The translations under genes were made by a program, and so were the position numbers. The notes beneath the pieces are model-generated. The model was not told the DNA's origin. It was given only the letters and a program-made list of their open reading frames with translations, and did no database searches. A stretch of 64,000 nucleotides of DNA from assembly GCF_003025595.1 (NCBI RefSeq), contig NZ_PYMI01000003.1, positions 744,001 through 808,000 of the forward strand, written 5' to 3'. Source of the stretch: Photobacterium ganghwense. Its GTDB lineage: Bacteria; Pseudomonadota; Gammaproteobacteria; Enterobacterales; Vibrionaceae. This document shows positions 35,933-45,314 of the stretch, piece after piece (positions within the stretch are counted from its first letter, which is position 1; each line of letters opens with the position of its first letter).

Positions 35933-36278
35933 GCTTGCCTCTGAACTGCTGAAAATGGATCTGTATTGAGTGTGGCGTCTGATAATCAATTTAGCCACAT
36001 AAATTATGACTGCCTCTGGCGAGATGAGTTCCTGAAAAGCGTGATGTTTTTCACGTTTTTCTTAGGCGATAAGTTTTCACGATTAGCTGTTACGAGTAGT
36101 TTTTACAAATAGCTTTCAGGGTTTGTTTTCAATATTTAAAAGAGGGCTGTCGATGGGGTATCGAATGGACAGCAGAGCCTGTCATCACAGGTAACGGCAT
36201 CCGTAAACATGTTGGCTGCAGGCAAGGAAAAGTGCAGGCAGGGATTAATACAGAAAAAATCAACACAATAAACAGCAT

Positions 36279-36312
36279 GAAAAACAGAGAGTCTCAAACT
36301 CCCTGTTTTTTT
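36279..36312. terminator. Terminator downstream of the exported repeat protein
   Basis: Stem AAAAACAG.GAG/CTC.CTGTTTTT with a short loop and A/T tracts at both sides. It lies 25 bases past the stop of the leftward gene. Confidence 0.75.
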
Positions 36313-36336
36313 CATCGCTAGCGTGTCTTCGGGTTA

Positions 36337-36870
36337 TCAGAAACGGGCGTTAATGATTGGGAATACCGGCAGATCTTTACTGATGAAGGTACCCGATTTG
36401 TCGTAGTTGATCAGACCAATCTGAATACCTTGGTTGATGCGGTCAGTGGCGTTGATAAAGCCAAGCTGCAGGCCGTTCAGGCTGCCTGCGTAGTTAAACG
36501 CACCAAATTGCAGACCGGTAAACTGGCCGCCAGTATAGTTAGCAAAACCGAAGTCAGCACCTTTCGCCGTGTTGTCGTTCCAGTTTGCCAGACCAAATTT
36601 CACACCTTTCGATGCGCCGGTAACACGTGTTGCACCAAACGCGATACCTACGCTCAAACCTGTGAAATTCTGTGATTCAGCCAAACCCAGAATAGGCAAC
36701 TGAAGACCGGTCACAGAAGGCGTCTGACCGTAAAGCAGAGAAGCACGGAAACCCTGAACGTTACCATCTGGCAGGTTGTTGCCCGGAACAGACAGCTGAA
36801 TTGGCTGTGCGGCAAAGGCTGGTGCAGCCATTGCGGCTGCCAGGGTAAAACCTAGTAGCGCTTTTTTCAT
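36337..36870 (-). CDS. Exported beta-repeat protein (VC2662 / LA_2272-like)
   Basis: 177 residues. Signal peptide MKKALLGFTLAAAMAAPAFA. The mature part is a series of short repeats of the form GxxxGxxN/F, for example GVKFGLANWN, GADFGFANYTGG, GLQFGAFNYAG, GLQLGFINAT and GIQIGLINYD. This is the pattern of the LA_2272-type surface repeat proteins and of the vibrio VC2662 group, probably a beta-solenoid or small outer-membrane barrel. Function unknown. The upstream region has a T-rich promoter-like stretch, and the gene diverges from hrpA. Confidence 0.75.
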   Translation of the reverse strand: MKKALLGFTLAAAMAAPAFAAQPIQLSVPGNNLPDGNVQGFRASLLYGQTPSVTGLQLPILGLAESQNFTGLSVGIAFGATRVTGASKGVKFGLANWNDNTAKGADFGFANYTGGQFTGLQFGAFNYAGSLNGLQLGFINATDRINQGIQIGLINYDKSGTFISKDLPVFPIINARF

Positions 36871-37040
36871 AACAAAATTACCTTTTGGGTTAAATCAGGA
36901 CAAAATTTTACTATTGGGATCAAATGAGTGCAATCTGAACAAAATCCTGCTTTCAAATGTTGCCGACAATGTCAATGTTTAGCCGGTATAGGTTATAACG
37001 GATCCCCGTTTACCTGTGTTTTCCGTAACCTCGGTGATTT

Positions 37041-40000
37041 ATGGTAGAATTCGCTCAGAACTACCAAGCTGATTTAGCAGGACTTCTTTTGACTCAGTCA
37101 ACCACTTCTCAGAAAGACGTTTTGAATAACGAAAATACGCTAAAAGCTGCTATCAACGACTGCATGATACGCGACCGTTTCCGGTTGCTGAAACGGGTGC
37201 AGGGCGCAGCAAAGATTAAGAACGAACAAGCCCGCCACGCGGTGTTTGACGAAATCGCGATGGATATTGCCAAGTCCATGCAAGTGGCTCAGCTGCGTGC
37301 GGCGCAACGCCCGACGATTCGCTATCCGGAACAGCTGCCTGTCAGCCAGAAAAAAGACGACATCGCCGAAGCCATTAAGCACAACCAGGTGGTAATTGTC
37401 GCCGGTGAAACCGGTTCGGGTAAAACGACCCAGCTGCCGAAAATCTGTATGGAGCTGGGGCTGGGCACCAAGGGGATGATTGGTCACACCCAGCCACGCC
37501 GACTGGCTGCCCGTTCGGTTGCGAGCCGTATTGCAGAAGAGCTGGAATGTGAACTGGGCTCTTACGTGGGTTACAAAGTTCGATTTAACGATCAGGTTTC
37601 CGACCGCAGCCAGATTAAGCTGATGACGGACGGTATTCTGCTGGCTGAAATTCAGAATGATCGTTTCCTAAACCAGTATGACACCATCATTATCGATGAG
37701 GCGCACGAGCGTAGCCTGAATATTGATTTCATCATGGGTTACTTGCGCGAGCTGTTGCCGAAGCGCCCGGACCTGAAAGTCATTATTACCTCTGCGACCA
37801 TTGATCCGGAACGCTTCTCTAAGCACTTCAACAACGCACCGATTATCGAAGTGTCAGGCCGGACGTATCCGGTGGAAGTGCGTTATCGTCCGATCAGTGA
37901 AGAGAGTGAAGATAACGACCGCGATCAGCTGCAAGCCATTTTTGATGCCGTCGATGAACTGTGTGAGGAAGGGCTGGGTGACATCCTGATCTTCATGAAC
38001 GGTGAACGTGAGATTCGTGATACCGCGGAAGCACTGGAAAAACGTAAGCTGCGGGATACTGAAATTCTGCCGCTGTATGCCCGTTTGTCTGCGGGTGAGC
38101 AAAACCGGGTGTTCCAGTCGCACACCGGCCGACGTATTGTTCTGTCGACCAACGTGGCTGAAACCTCGCTGACCGTACCGGGTATCCGATATGTAATTGA
38201 TCCGGGGACAGCCCGAATCAGTCGCTACAGTTACCGTACTAAAGTACAGCGCCTGCCGATTGAACGCATTTCACAGGCGAGTGCCAACCAGCGTAAAGGC
38301 CGTTGTGGCCGTGTGGCTGAAGGTATCTGTATCCGCCTGTATTCCGAAGAAGACTTCCTGTCGCGTCCGGAATTTACCGATCCGGAAATTCTGCGTACCA
38401 ACCTGGCTTCCGTTATTCTTCAGATGACTGCAATCGGGCTGGGGGATATTCAGGCATTTCCGTTTGTTGAAGCGCCGGATAACCGCAATATTCAGGACGG
38501 TGTTCGCCTGTTGGAAGAGCTGGGGGCGATCAATGCGCAGGCCAAAGATCCGCGCAAACGTCTGACCGCAATCGGCCGTCAGCTGGCCCGTTTGCCGATT
38601 GACCCGCGTCTGGCCCGAATGGTACTTGAAGCACCGAAGCAGGGAGCGCTGCGTGAGGTGATGATCATTGCGTCGGCACTGTCGATTCAGGATCCACGTG
38701 AACGCCCGATGGAAAAACAGCAGGCATCGGATGAGAAGCATCGTCGTTTCTACGACAAAGACTCCGATTTTGTGACCTTCATTAACCTGTGGGACTACGT
38801 ACAGGAGCAGCAGAAAGCGCTGTCCGGCAACCAGTTCCGCCGCCAGTGTAAGAAAGATTACCTGAACTACTTGCGGGTTCGTGAGTGGCAGGACATCTAC
38901 TTCCAGGTACATCAGGTTGTCCGCGAGCTGGACCTGAAGATGAACTCACAGGAAGCCAGTTATGACGGTATTCATACTGCATTACTGTCCGGGATGCTGT
39001 CTCATATTGGTCTGAAAGATCAGGAAAAGAACGAGTATCAGGGAGCGCGTAACGCACGCTTTAACATTTTCCCGGGCTCCGGCATTTTCAAGAAACAGCC
39101 GAAATGGGTCATGGTCGCGGAGCTGGTTGAAACCTCAAAGTTATGGGGCCGCATTGCCGCCAAGATTCAGCCTGAATGGGTAGAGCCGCTGGCCGAGCAC
39201 TTGCTCAAACGCAGCTACAGTGAACCTCACTGGGAGAAAAAACCGGCTTCGGTATCCGCTTTTGAGAAGGTGACCCTGTACGGTATTCCCATCATCGCCA
39301 AGCGTAAGGTGAACTACGGTCGGATTGATCCTGTGTTGTCCCGTGAGCTGTTTATCCGCTCGGCACTGGTCGAAGGTGACTGGGAAACGAAGCACAAGTT
39401 CTATCAGCAGAACCGCAAATTGTTGCTGGAAGTGGAAGAGCTGGAGCATAAATCCCGTCGCCGTGACATTCTGATCGACGATGATGCGATGTTCGAGTTT
39501 TATGACCAGCGCATTGACCACACTGTGGTTTCCGGTCGTCACTTTGACACCTGGTGGAAAAAGGCATCGAAAGACAATCCTGAACTGCTGAACTTTGAAC
39601 GTGAAATGCTGTTCAAGAGCGATGCCAGCCATGTAACGGATCTGGACTACCCGAACTTCTGGCATCAGGGGAACCTCAAGCTTAAGTTGAGTTACCAGTT
39701 TGAACCGGGTGAAGATAGTGACGGTGTCACGGTTCACGTCCCGCTGCCGATTCTGAACCAAGTGGAAATGGAAGGTTTCGACTGGCAGATCCCGGGTCTG
39801 CGTCAGGAGCTGGTGGTGGCTCTGATTAAGTCTTTACCCAAACCGGTGCGCCGCAATTTTGTGCCGGCACCAAACTATGCCGATGCTTTCCTGGCCCGTG
39901 TTGATGCAATGGCAATGCCGCTGCTGGATGCGCTGGAGAAAGAGCTTAAACGCATGACTGGCGTGACGGTTTTGCGTGAAGACTGGAATCTTGAACAGGT

Positions 40001-41003
40001 GCCGGATCACCTTAAGATCACTTTCCGTGTGGTGGATCATCGCAACCGCAAGCTGCGTGAAAGCAAGGATCTTTACAGCCTGAAAGATGGCCTGAAAGAG
40101 AAAGTGCAGGAAACGCTGTCTAAAGTGGCGGATGACGACATCGAGCAGGAAGGTCTGCACACCTGGAGTTTTGGCAAACTGCCTGAGTGTTATCAACAGA
40201 AACGTGGCGGCTTTGAAGTAAAAGCCTACCCGGCGCTGGTGGATAACAAAGATTCCGTCGGAATCAAACTGTTTGAGACAGAAGAAGAGCAGCGCACAGC
40301 CATGCAACAGGGTCAGCGTCGTTTGATTCTGCTCAATGTGCCGTCGCCGATCAAATATCTGCACGACAACCTGCCGAACAAATCAAAACTTGGCTTGTAC
40401 TTTAACCCGTATGGTCGGGTGTTGGATCTGATCGACGATTGTATCGCCTGTGGGATCGACAAGCTGATTGAAGAGAAAGGCGGCCTGGTATGGGAGCCGG
40501 AAGCGTTTGAAGCACTGAAAGAGCATGTCCGCGCTGAGCTGGGTGATACCGTCGTAGAGATTGCCAAGCAGGTGGAATCTATCCTGACAACGGCATTCAA
40601 CATCAACAAGCGTCTGAAAGGGCGGGTTGATTTGACCATGGCGTTTGCGTTGTCTGATATTAAAGCGCAGATTGAAGGGCTGATCTTCAAAGGCTTTGCT
40701 ACGGAATGTGGCTGGAAGCGTCTGCCGGATATTCTGCGTTACATGAAGGCGATTGAGCGTCGGATGGAAAAGCTGCCGATTGACCCGAACAAAGACCGCA
40801 TGCATATCATGAAGATTGAATCGGTTGTGTCGGACTACAAAGAGCTGCTGAACAAGATTCCGAAAGGTCAGCCTGTTCCGGAGAAAGTGAAAGAGATCCG
40901 CTGGATGATTGAAGAGCTGCGTGTCAGCTTCTTTGCGCAGCAGCTGGGGACGCCATATCCGGTATCAGATAAGCGAGTGCGTAACGCCATTAACGAATGT
41001 TAA
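37041..41003 (+). CDS. hrpA: ATP-dependent RNA helicase HrpA
   Basis: 1320 residues, close to E. coli HrpA (about 1300). DEAH-box motifs: AGETGSGKTTQLPKI (about residues 120-134), TQPRRLAARSVA, IIIDEAHERSLNIDF, ITSATIDPERF, LIFMNGEREIRD, STNVAETSLTVPGI and QRKGRCGRVAEG. The winged-helix/ratchet and OB-fold regions follow, then the long DUF3418 C-terminal domain found in bacterial HrpA. HrpA unwinds structured RNA and rescues stalled ribosomes by splitting their subunits. Monocistronic, closed by a strong terminator. An HrpB-like helicase lies 1.7 kb upstream. Confidence 0.97.
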   Translation: MVEFAQNYQADLAGLLLTQSTTSQKDVLNNENTLKAAINDCMIRDRFRLLKRVQGAAKIKNEQARHAVFDEIAMDIAKSMQVAQLRAAQRPTIRYPEQLPVSQKKDDIAEAIKHNQVVIVAGETGSGKTTQLPKICMELGLGTKGMIGHTQPRRLAARSVASRIAEELECELGSYVGYKVRFNDQVSDRSQIKLMTDGILLAEIQNDRFLNQYDTIIIDEAHERSLNIDFIMGYLRELLPKRPDLKVIITSATIDPERFSKHFNNAPIIEVSGRTYPVEVRYRPISEESEDNDRDQLQAIFDAVDELCEEGLGDILIFMNGEREIRDTAEALEKRKLRDTEILPLYARLSAGEQNRVFQSHTGRRIVLSTNVAETSLTVPGIRYVIDPGTARISRYSYRTKVQRLPIERISQASANQRKGRCGRVAEGICIRLYSEEDFLSRPEFTDPEILRTNLASVILQMTAIGLGDIQAFPFVEAPDNRNIQDGVRLLEELGAINAQAKDPRKRLTAIGRQLARLPIDPRLARMVLEAPKQGALREVMIIASALSIQDPRERPMEKQQASDEKHRRFYDKDSDFVTFINLWDYVQEQQKALSGNQFRRQCKKDYLNYLRVREWQDIYFQVHQVVRELDLKMNSQEASYDGIHTALLSGMLSHIGLKDQEKNEYQGARNARFNIFPGSGIFKKQPKWVMVAELVETSKLWGRIAAKIQPEWVEPLAEHLLKRSYSEPHWEKKPASVSAFEKVTLYGIPIIAKRKVNYGRIDPVLSRELFIRSALVEGDWETKHKFYQQNRKLLLEVEELEHKSRRRDILIDDDAMFEFYDQRIDHTVVSGRHFDTWWKKASKDNPELLNFEREMLFKSDASHVTDLDYPNFWHQGNLKLKLSYQFEPGEDSDGVTVHVPLPILNQVEMEGFDWQIPGLRQELVVALIKSLPKPVRRNFVPAPNYADAFLARVDAMAMPLLDALEKELKRMTGVTVLREDWNLEQVPDHLKITFRVVDHRNRKLRESKDLYSLKDGLKEKVQETLSKVADDDIEQEGLHTWSFGKLPECYQQKRGGFEVKAYPALVDNKDSVGIKLFETEEEQRTAMQQGQRRLILLNVPSPIKYLHDNLPNKSKLGLYFNPYGRVLDLIDDCIACGIDKLIEEKGGLVWEPEAFEALKEHVRAELGDTVVEIAKQVESILTTAFNINKRLKGRVDLTMAFALSDIKAQIEGLIFKGFATECGWKRLPDILRYMKAIERRMEKLPIDPNKDRMHIMKIESVVSDYKELLNKIPKGQPVPEKVKEIRWMIEELRVSFFAQQLGTPYPVSDKRVRNAINEC

Positions 41004-41026
41004 TCGCCAACGCGTGCTAACAGATG

Positions 41027-41054
41027 AAAAACCGGAGCCATGCTCCGGTTTTTT
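41027..41054 (+). terminator. Terminator after hrpA
   Basis: 12-bp stem AAAAACCGGAGC/GCTCCGGTTTTT with a 3-base loop and T-tract, 24 bases past the hrpA stop. Confidence 0.92.
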
Positions 41055-41136
41055 GTGCCTCAATATCAAAAGCACCAACCAAAATGGCATGTTTTCGTTT
41101 GTGTTTCCGCTTTGGCGATGGAATCTCTCATAAAAA

Positions 41137-41158
41137 AACGGAGCTTATTAGCTCCGTT
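41137..41158 (-). terminator. Terminator after gsk
   Basis: Perfect 9-bp stem AACGGAGCT/AGCTCCGTT, TATT loop, then T-tract on the minus strand. Confidence 0.9.
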
Positions 41159-41192
41159 AGTCAGTCTGTAAGTCAGATTGTAAAACGCGGGA

Positions 41193-42497
41193 TTAACGCT
41201 CCCAGTATGCTTCTTCCAGACAGTCTTCACGCTCAGGTAAACCGCGAGACAGGCGCGGCGCATGTTGCGTCAGCACTTCATAGCTGACACGGTTAGAGTA
41301 CTGACAGATTTGAGAAAAAGAGGAATATGTCAGGAACTCAGCCACATGCTTACCGGAATTCGGTACATTGACTTTGTGATAGCGGTTGGCAGACATGTCG
41401 TGCAGCAGCGCAGATAGCGCGGCATCACCGGCACCGTTGGTGTTTTTGATCTCAACCGGGCCACCCAGGTAAGGTGCGATGTGCGAGTATACGCGAATTG
41501 GATTTTCACACGTTTCACGTTTCATTGGACGGCTGAATTCGTACTTGTTGAAATCAGCAATGCGGCCAGGCAGGATAGGCAGCGTTGATTCACGCTTCAG
41601 GGCATCCTCGGTATAACCGGCCATGTAAAGGCCAACCGGACCAGCTGTACACAGAACCAGATCAACCCACTCCAGCGCTTTGTCCGCAGCCAAGAGGGGA
41701 TCTTTCTCGCCAGTCAGGGCTTCAGCTTCTTCTTCGTTCATCGCCACACAAGTGACGTGCTCTTTCAGAAACTCAATCCACCAGTCTTGTTTGCCTTCGA
41801 TGACGTATTTTGTGCCCAGCGTCAGCACAACAGGCACATCGTACTTCTTGGCGTATTCAATGGCTTTCAGCGCAGAGTCTTTCATTGGGTCTGTCGGCTT
41901 GCCGCGAACCAGATAAGATGAAAGCACCAGGGCTGATGCATTTTCGAATGCACTTTCCGGCACAAATTCCGGACGAAGCTGGTTCATTTCACCTTCATTG
42001 ATCGCAAAGGTACGTTCACCGTCTTCAGTGATCAGGGTGTAGCAACGACCGATAGGCCCATTAACCGGTTGCAGGTAATCCAGATCCATACGACTGGAGG
42101 TATTGCACAGGTAGCGGTAAGCGTAAGAACCAATTTTTAGATCCTGGCTCATAACACCCAGCAGAATTGACTTGTCGTCAGCCAGAACAGAGTAGTTGTG
42201 CAGCGTGTTACCAATGGTATCACCCGGGTACTCGTGGCTGATCAGATTACGTTCTTTCAGCTCTTCGTACAGTAATTCGGCTTTGTCTTCGGCAAGAACC
42301 AGAGAGTGACCTTTACTCAGGTTATGGCGAGCCAGAAAGGCATCATCAACTCGAGCTTCGATATCAACAATGGTTTGGCCAACCCCCACCAGGTGGGTTC
42401 GTGATAGCGGATTTTCTTGCTGGATTTGAGCTACTAATGGATCGCGGGCATTGACAGGGAAGTAATGCTTTGACTTACGCTGACCAGGGAATTTCAT
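41193..42497 (-). CDS. gsk: Inosine-guanosine kinase
   Basis: 434 residues, the E. coli Gsk length. The start MKFPGQRKSKHYFPVNARDP and VGVGQTIVDIEARVDDAFLA are typical. PfkB-family fold: the C-terminal anion hole and catalytic Asp are in IKNTNGAGDAALSALLHDM (NTNGAGDA). It phosphorylates inosine and guanosine to IMP and GMP with ATP in purine salvage. This could use nucleosides released by the surface nuclease and nucleotidases encoded at 17-25 kb. Monocistronic with its own terminator. Confidence 0.96.
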   Translation of the reverse strand: MKFPGQRKSKHYFPVNARDPLVAQIQQENPLSRTHLVGVGQTIVDIEARVDDAFLARHNLSKGHSLVLAEDKAELLYEELKERNLISHEYPGDTIGNTLHNYSVLADDKSILLGVMSQDLKIGSYAYRYLCNTSSRMDLDYLQPVNGPIGRCYTLITEDGERTFAINEGEMNQLRPEFVPESAFENASALVLSSYLVRGKPTDPMKDSALKAIEYAKKYDVPVVLTLGTKYVIEGKQDWWIEFLKEHVTCVAMNEEEAEALTGEKDPLLAADKALEWVDLVLCTAGPVGLYMAGYTEDALKRESTLPILPGRIADFNKYEFSRPMKRETCENPIRVYSHIAPYLGGPVEIKNTNGAGDAALSALLHDMSANRYHKVNVPNSGKHVAEFLTYSSFSQICQYSNRVSYEVLTQHAPRLSRGLPEREDCLEEAYWER

Positions 42498-42669
42498 GTA
42501 TGGGGCTATCAGTTAGAGAAAATTTTGTTTCATTCTATCATAAAAATGCGATTCACATCCCATATTGTGATGTGTTGATGACAGCGAACGTTCTTTTGCT
42601 CACTTTTTGCTCGGGCTAAAGCCGGCTTATGCATCCACATTTCTATAACTGCCTAGTTTGCAAACAAAA

Positions 42670-42693
42670 AAACAGCCGTAAAAACGGCTGTTT
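42670..42693 (-). terminator. Terminator after the DUF2786 gene
   Basis: Perfect 10-bp stem AAACAGCCGT/ACGGCTGTTT with a 4-base loop and a minus-strand T-tract. Confidence 0.9.
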
Positions 42694-42725
42694 AATTGAA
42701 AGCGAAGGCGTAATTTACCCCAGCT

Positions 42726-43424
42726 TTACTGAGAAAGCAACTTAGGTTCGAAGGCTTTGGTACCGGAAACAGGACGATTCACTGAAATGGAGCGGCCTTT
42801 CTTCATGCCTTTTTCATAATCGTCGGTTAAACCTTTCATCGCTTCCTGTAACTGCTGTTTGAAGGTTTCCCGATCCAGATTTTCGAACTCTTTATCGATG
42901 AAGTTAGTCATGCGTGAATCGTGATCATCATCGGTGTTGAGCTCCGGTAATTTCTCCAACGCTCCTTCAATCCAGCCAGCCAGGAAAGAGGAAACACGGC
43001 GGTTCACCTCGGCGCTGCTGGTTCCCGAACCCTGAAAACTGTTACGGAACTGACCGGTTTGCTGATTCATTTCGCGGTAAACCACATCAAAGGCAAAAGC
43101 GGCAAAAATGGCACGCTCGGCCAGACCGATAAACTCGGCCTGCTTTAAGCCCTTGTGGTTGGTCAGGACGCATTCCACACCAAAGCGGCGGTTAATACCG
43201 CGAATGATTTTCAGAATGGTCTGGCTGATATCTGCCGGGAGCAGGGTGGCCGTCTTGGTTTTACCCATCTGGATGAATTCGATATCGTCCTTGTCCAGCC
43301 CGTATTTCAGCATCAGACGATGAGCCATTTTGATAGCTTGAGCGGCTTCGTTGACATTGGCAGAGTTACCCAGCTCTAGGCATTTCGCAATTTTTTTCAG
43401 CGCCTTTCGCTTCTGTTCTGACAT
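42726..43424 (-). CDS. DUF2786 domain protein
   Basis: 232 residues. The N-terminal 40 residues, KRKALKKIAKCLELGNSANVNEAAQAIKMA followed by HRLMLKYGL, match the short DUF2786 domain (usual form IxKLLxLAxSxNxxEAxxAxxKAxxLMxxYGL; here split for length). The middle resembles DUF7168-type regions and the C-terminus is Lys-rich (EKGMKKGRSISVNRPVSG). Cytoplasmic, no cysteine cluster. Molecular function unknown. It diverges from the next gene across 175 bases. Confidence 0.85.
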   Translation of the reverse strand: MSEQKRKALKKIAKCLELGNSANVNEAAQAIKMAHRLMLKYGLDKDDIEFIQMGKTKTATLLPADISQTILKIIRGINRRFGVECVLTNHKGLKQAEFIGLAERAIFAAFAFDVVYREMNQQTGQFRNSFQGSGTSSAEVNRRVSSFLAGWIEGALEKLPELNTDDDHDSRMTNFIDKEFENLDRETFKQQLQEAMKGLTDDYEKGMKKGRSISVNRPVSGTKAFEPKLLSQ

Positions 43425-43599
43425 TCGATATCACCCTGATTGAAAAAAGGCCGATATTTTAACGTGAAGCTGGCATCAGCACAATTATCCTCACTCAAAA
43501 CAGCGGCTGGAATGGTAAAAGAAGAGGGAAAATCAAAGCACTGCAACTTATCGTGAGTTGGGTATAATGAAAGACACGTTTTCGGAATCAGTGTAAATC

Positions 43600-44571
43600 A
43601 TGACGTTATCTTATCAAGCGATTGATATCCCCTTCGAATATCGCCATACCTGCTGGTTTTGCGGCGAGCCGTACTATGAGTCGTTCGCCTTCATGCCTTC
43701 GCCGAACTATGACAATCAGGCGAGCCCGGTTCTGGTTCCCTGTTGTGAAGAGTGTTACGGGTTTTGTCGGACGATTAAGGTGAGTGGCCTTGATTTGTTG
43801 CGGGACAAGGTAAAAGAACAATTACATAAAAAATACCAAAAACACCTGCAAATCGGGGTGAACTGGACAAAAGAAGAGCTTGAAGCGAGTGAGTTTGAGG
43901 GTAAAGCCCTGGAAGGTTTTCGGGAAAGTGCCTGGAAGATGTTCGAAATTGCCAAAGGGCGAGTGAATTATCAGGGCTGGCCGCTGGCGATTGATGGTCA
44001 GCCTCTTGAGCCTCTGCATGGACGGTTCCATGTCCAGTTTGATGGTATTACTTATACCAGCCTGAATCAGGCTATTGTTCAGTTGGCCAAGGCGTACGAT
44101 ATACCACAACCGTATCTTGAAGCGGTTGTGGAGGTGGTCGGCCGGGATCGCCTTGCGTATGCGATTCGCTTTGCCAAAACCACCTATGGTTATTCCACCG
44201 CGGAAAGGGAAGCCAGTATCGCCAGCCTGAAGGCGCTGCTGGCTGAAGAAGAAGTGCTGGCTCAACCAGTGGCGAATGCCGAAGGTATACAGGTCGCGGT
44301 AGGGGAAATCAAAGAGCTGATCCTGCATCGCACGTTGATTCCGGCACATGCGACGCAATGGATTCTGGAGAAAGGGATAACATCTCTGGCGCAGCTGGCT
44401 GAACATGAAGACACGTTTTTTGAGCACTTTAATCAGGATTCAGAACTTACGGCGTTTACCTATTTTACCGCAATGCAGATTTATCTGGAGCAACGTGAGA
44501 TTGACCCGTTATGGGCCGATGAGCAGGATCCGAATCGGGCGCTATTCGAGCGACTGCAGCATAATAAATAG
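43600..44571 (+). CDS. Conserved-looking protein with N-terminal Cys cluster, unknown
   Basis: 323 residues. The first 55 residues hold CWFCGEP (CxxC) and PCCEECYGFC (CxxC), a probable treble-clef or zinc-ribbon site. The remainder is helical and resembles an uncharacterised vibrio protein type: FEGKALEGFRESAWKMFEIA, a repeated aromatic pattern, and RLAYAIRFAKTTYGYSTAER. No catalytic motif seen. Start ATG 43600 has no strong ribosome site, but the coding character begins there. Function unknown. Confidence 0.75.
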   Translation: MTLSYQAIDIPFEYRHTCWFCGEPYYESFAFMPSPNYDNQASPVLVPCCEECYGFCRTIKVSGLDLLRDKVKEQLHKKYQKHLQIGVNWTKEELEASEFEGKALEGFRESAWKMFEIAKGRVNYQGWPLAIDGQPLEPLHGRFHVQFDGITYTSLNQAIVQLAKAYDIPQPYLEAVVEVVGRDRLAYAIRFAKTTYGYSTAEREASIASLKALLAEEEVLAQPVANAEGIQVAVGEIKELILHRTLIPAHATQWILEKGITSLAQLAEHEDTFFEHFNQDSELTAFTYFTAMQIYLEQREIDPLWADEQDPNRALFERLQHNK

Positions 44572-44619
44572 CTTTTCTCGCGCTAACGTTATCCCGGAAT
44601 TGCCATACATCGACCTATA

Positions 44620-44645
44620 AAAACAGGCGCCAGAGCGCCTGTTTT
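44620..44645 (+). terminator. Terminator, probably bidirectional
   Basis: Perfect 11-bp stem AAAACAGGCGC/GCGCCTGTTTT with CAGA loop between convergent genes. Confidence 0.85.
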
Positions 44646-44720
44646 GTCATCGTCCGTTGCTGATCATCATGTAGCAATGAACGGGGTCTTTAATCGCGGT
44701 CTTAAACCACTGTTTTTCGC

Positions 44721-45200
44721 TTACTGTACCCGGTTATGTCTGGCCCAAATCTGGGTATTGCCATCTTTATCGAAGGCAAGTACATCGTAAGCATCTTTTT
44801 GATCCCCATACTCCATGCCCGGTGAGCCCATCGGCATTCCTCCGACAGCAAGACCAATGAAGTTAGCCGGCTTTTCTTTCAGGAAGCGTTGAATATCTTC
44901 TGCTGGCACATGGCCTTCAAACGTGTACCCCTCAATGACTGCGGTATGACACGATGCATACTCTGGACGAATCCCTTTATCAATTTTTATCGGGGTCAGG
45001 TTTTCTTCAAAAACGACATCCAGCTTGAAGCCGTTGTCTGCCATGTGCTTCACCCAGTCTTTACAGCACCCGCAATACGGGGACTGATAGTTAGTGCCGG
45101 TAATGGGCGTTTCGGTAGCGTTAAGCTCAGTGGCGGAAACAGAGGGGGTAGCCCATACGAACTGAGTCAGCGCAAGAAAAAGCATAAAACGGTATTTCAT
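44721..45200 (-). CDS. DUF411 metal-related periplasmic protein
   Basis: 159 residues from ATG 45200, with AGGA 8 bases upstream; an ATG two codons earlier is too close. Signal peptide MKYRFMLFLALTQFVWATPS ending SVSA. The DUF411 hallmarks are SPYCGCCKDWVKHM (thioredoxin-like CxxC-C site), SCHTAVIEGYTFEGHVPAEDI, and GLAVGGMPMGSPGME with its Met-rich loop. DUF411/CopG-type proteins occur in copper-resistance clusters and bind copper in the periplasm. The neighbouring Cys-rich membrane protein supports a metal role. Confidence 0.88.
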   Translation of the reverse strand: MKYRFMLFLALTQFVWATPSVSATELNATETPITGTNYQSPYCGCCKDWVKHMADNGFKLDVVFEENLTPIKIDKGIRPEYASCHTAVIEGYTFEGHVPAEDIQRFLKEKPANFIGLAVGGMPMGSPGMEYGDQKDAYDVLAFDKDGNTQIWARHNRVQ

Positions 45201-45314
45201 AGTCATTATCCTGTTATCGGTATTCGTGCTCAGCCGGTCTATCAAAATACGCCATGTATCGGCTGTTCAGCCGGCTGAATGGTAAAAGGGTTGGCTGCTT
45301 AAAGAACTATTAAA

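Noticed and set aside
38271..40364. Long minus-strand frames inside hrpA (up to about 213 codons)
   Set aside because: Antisense shadows of a strongly conserved helicase gene; composition follows hrpA codon bias.
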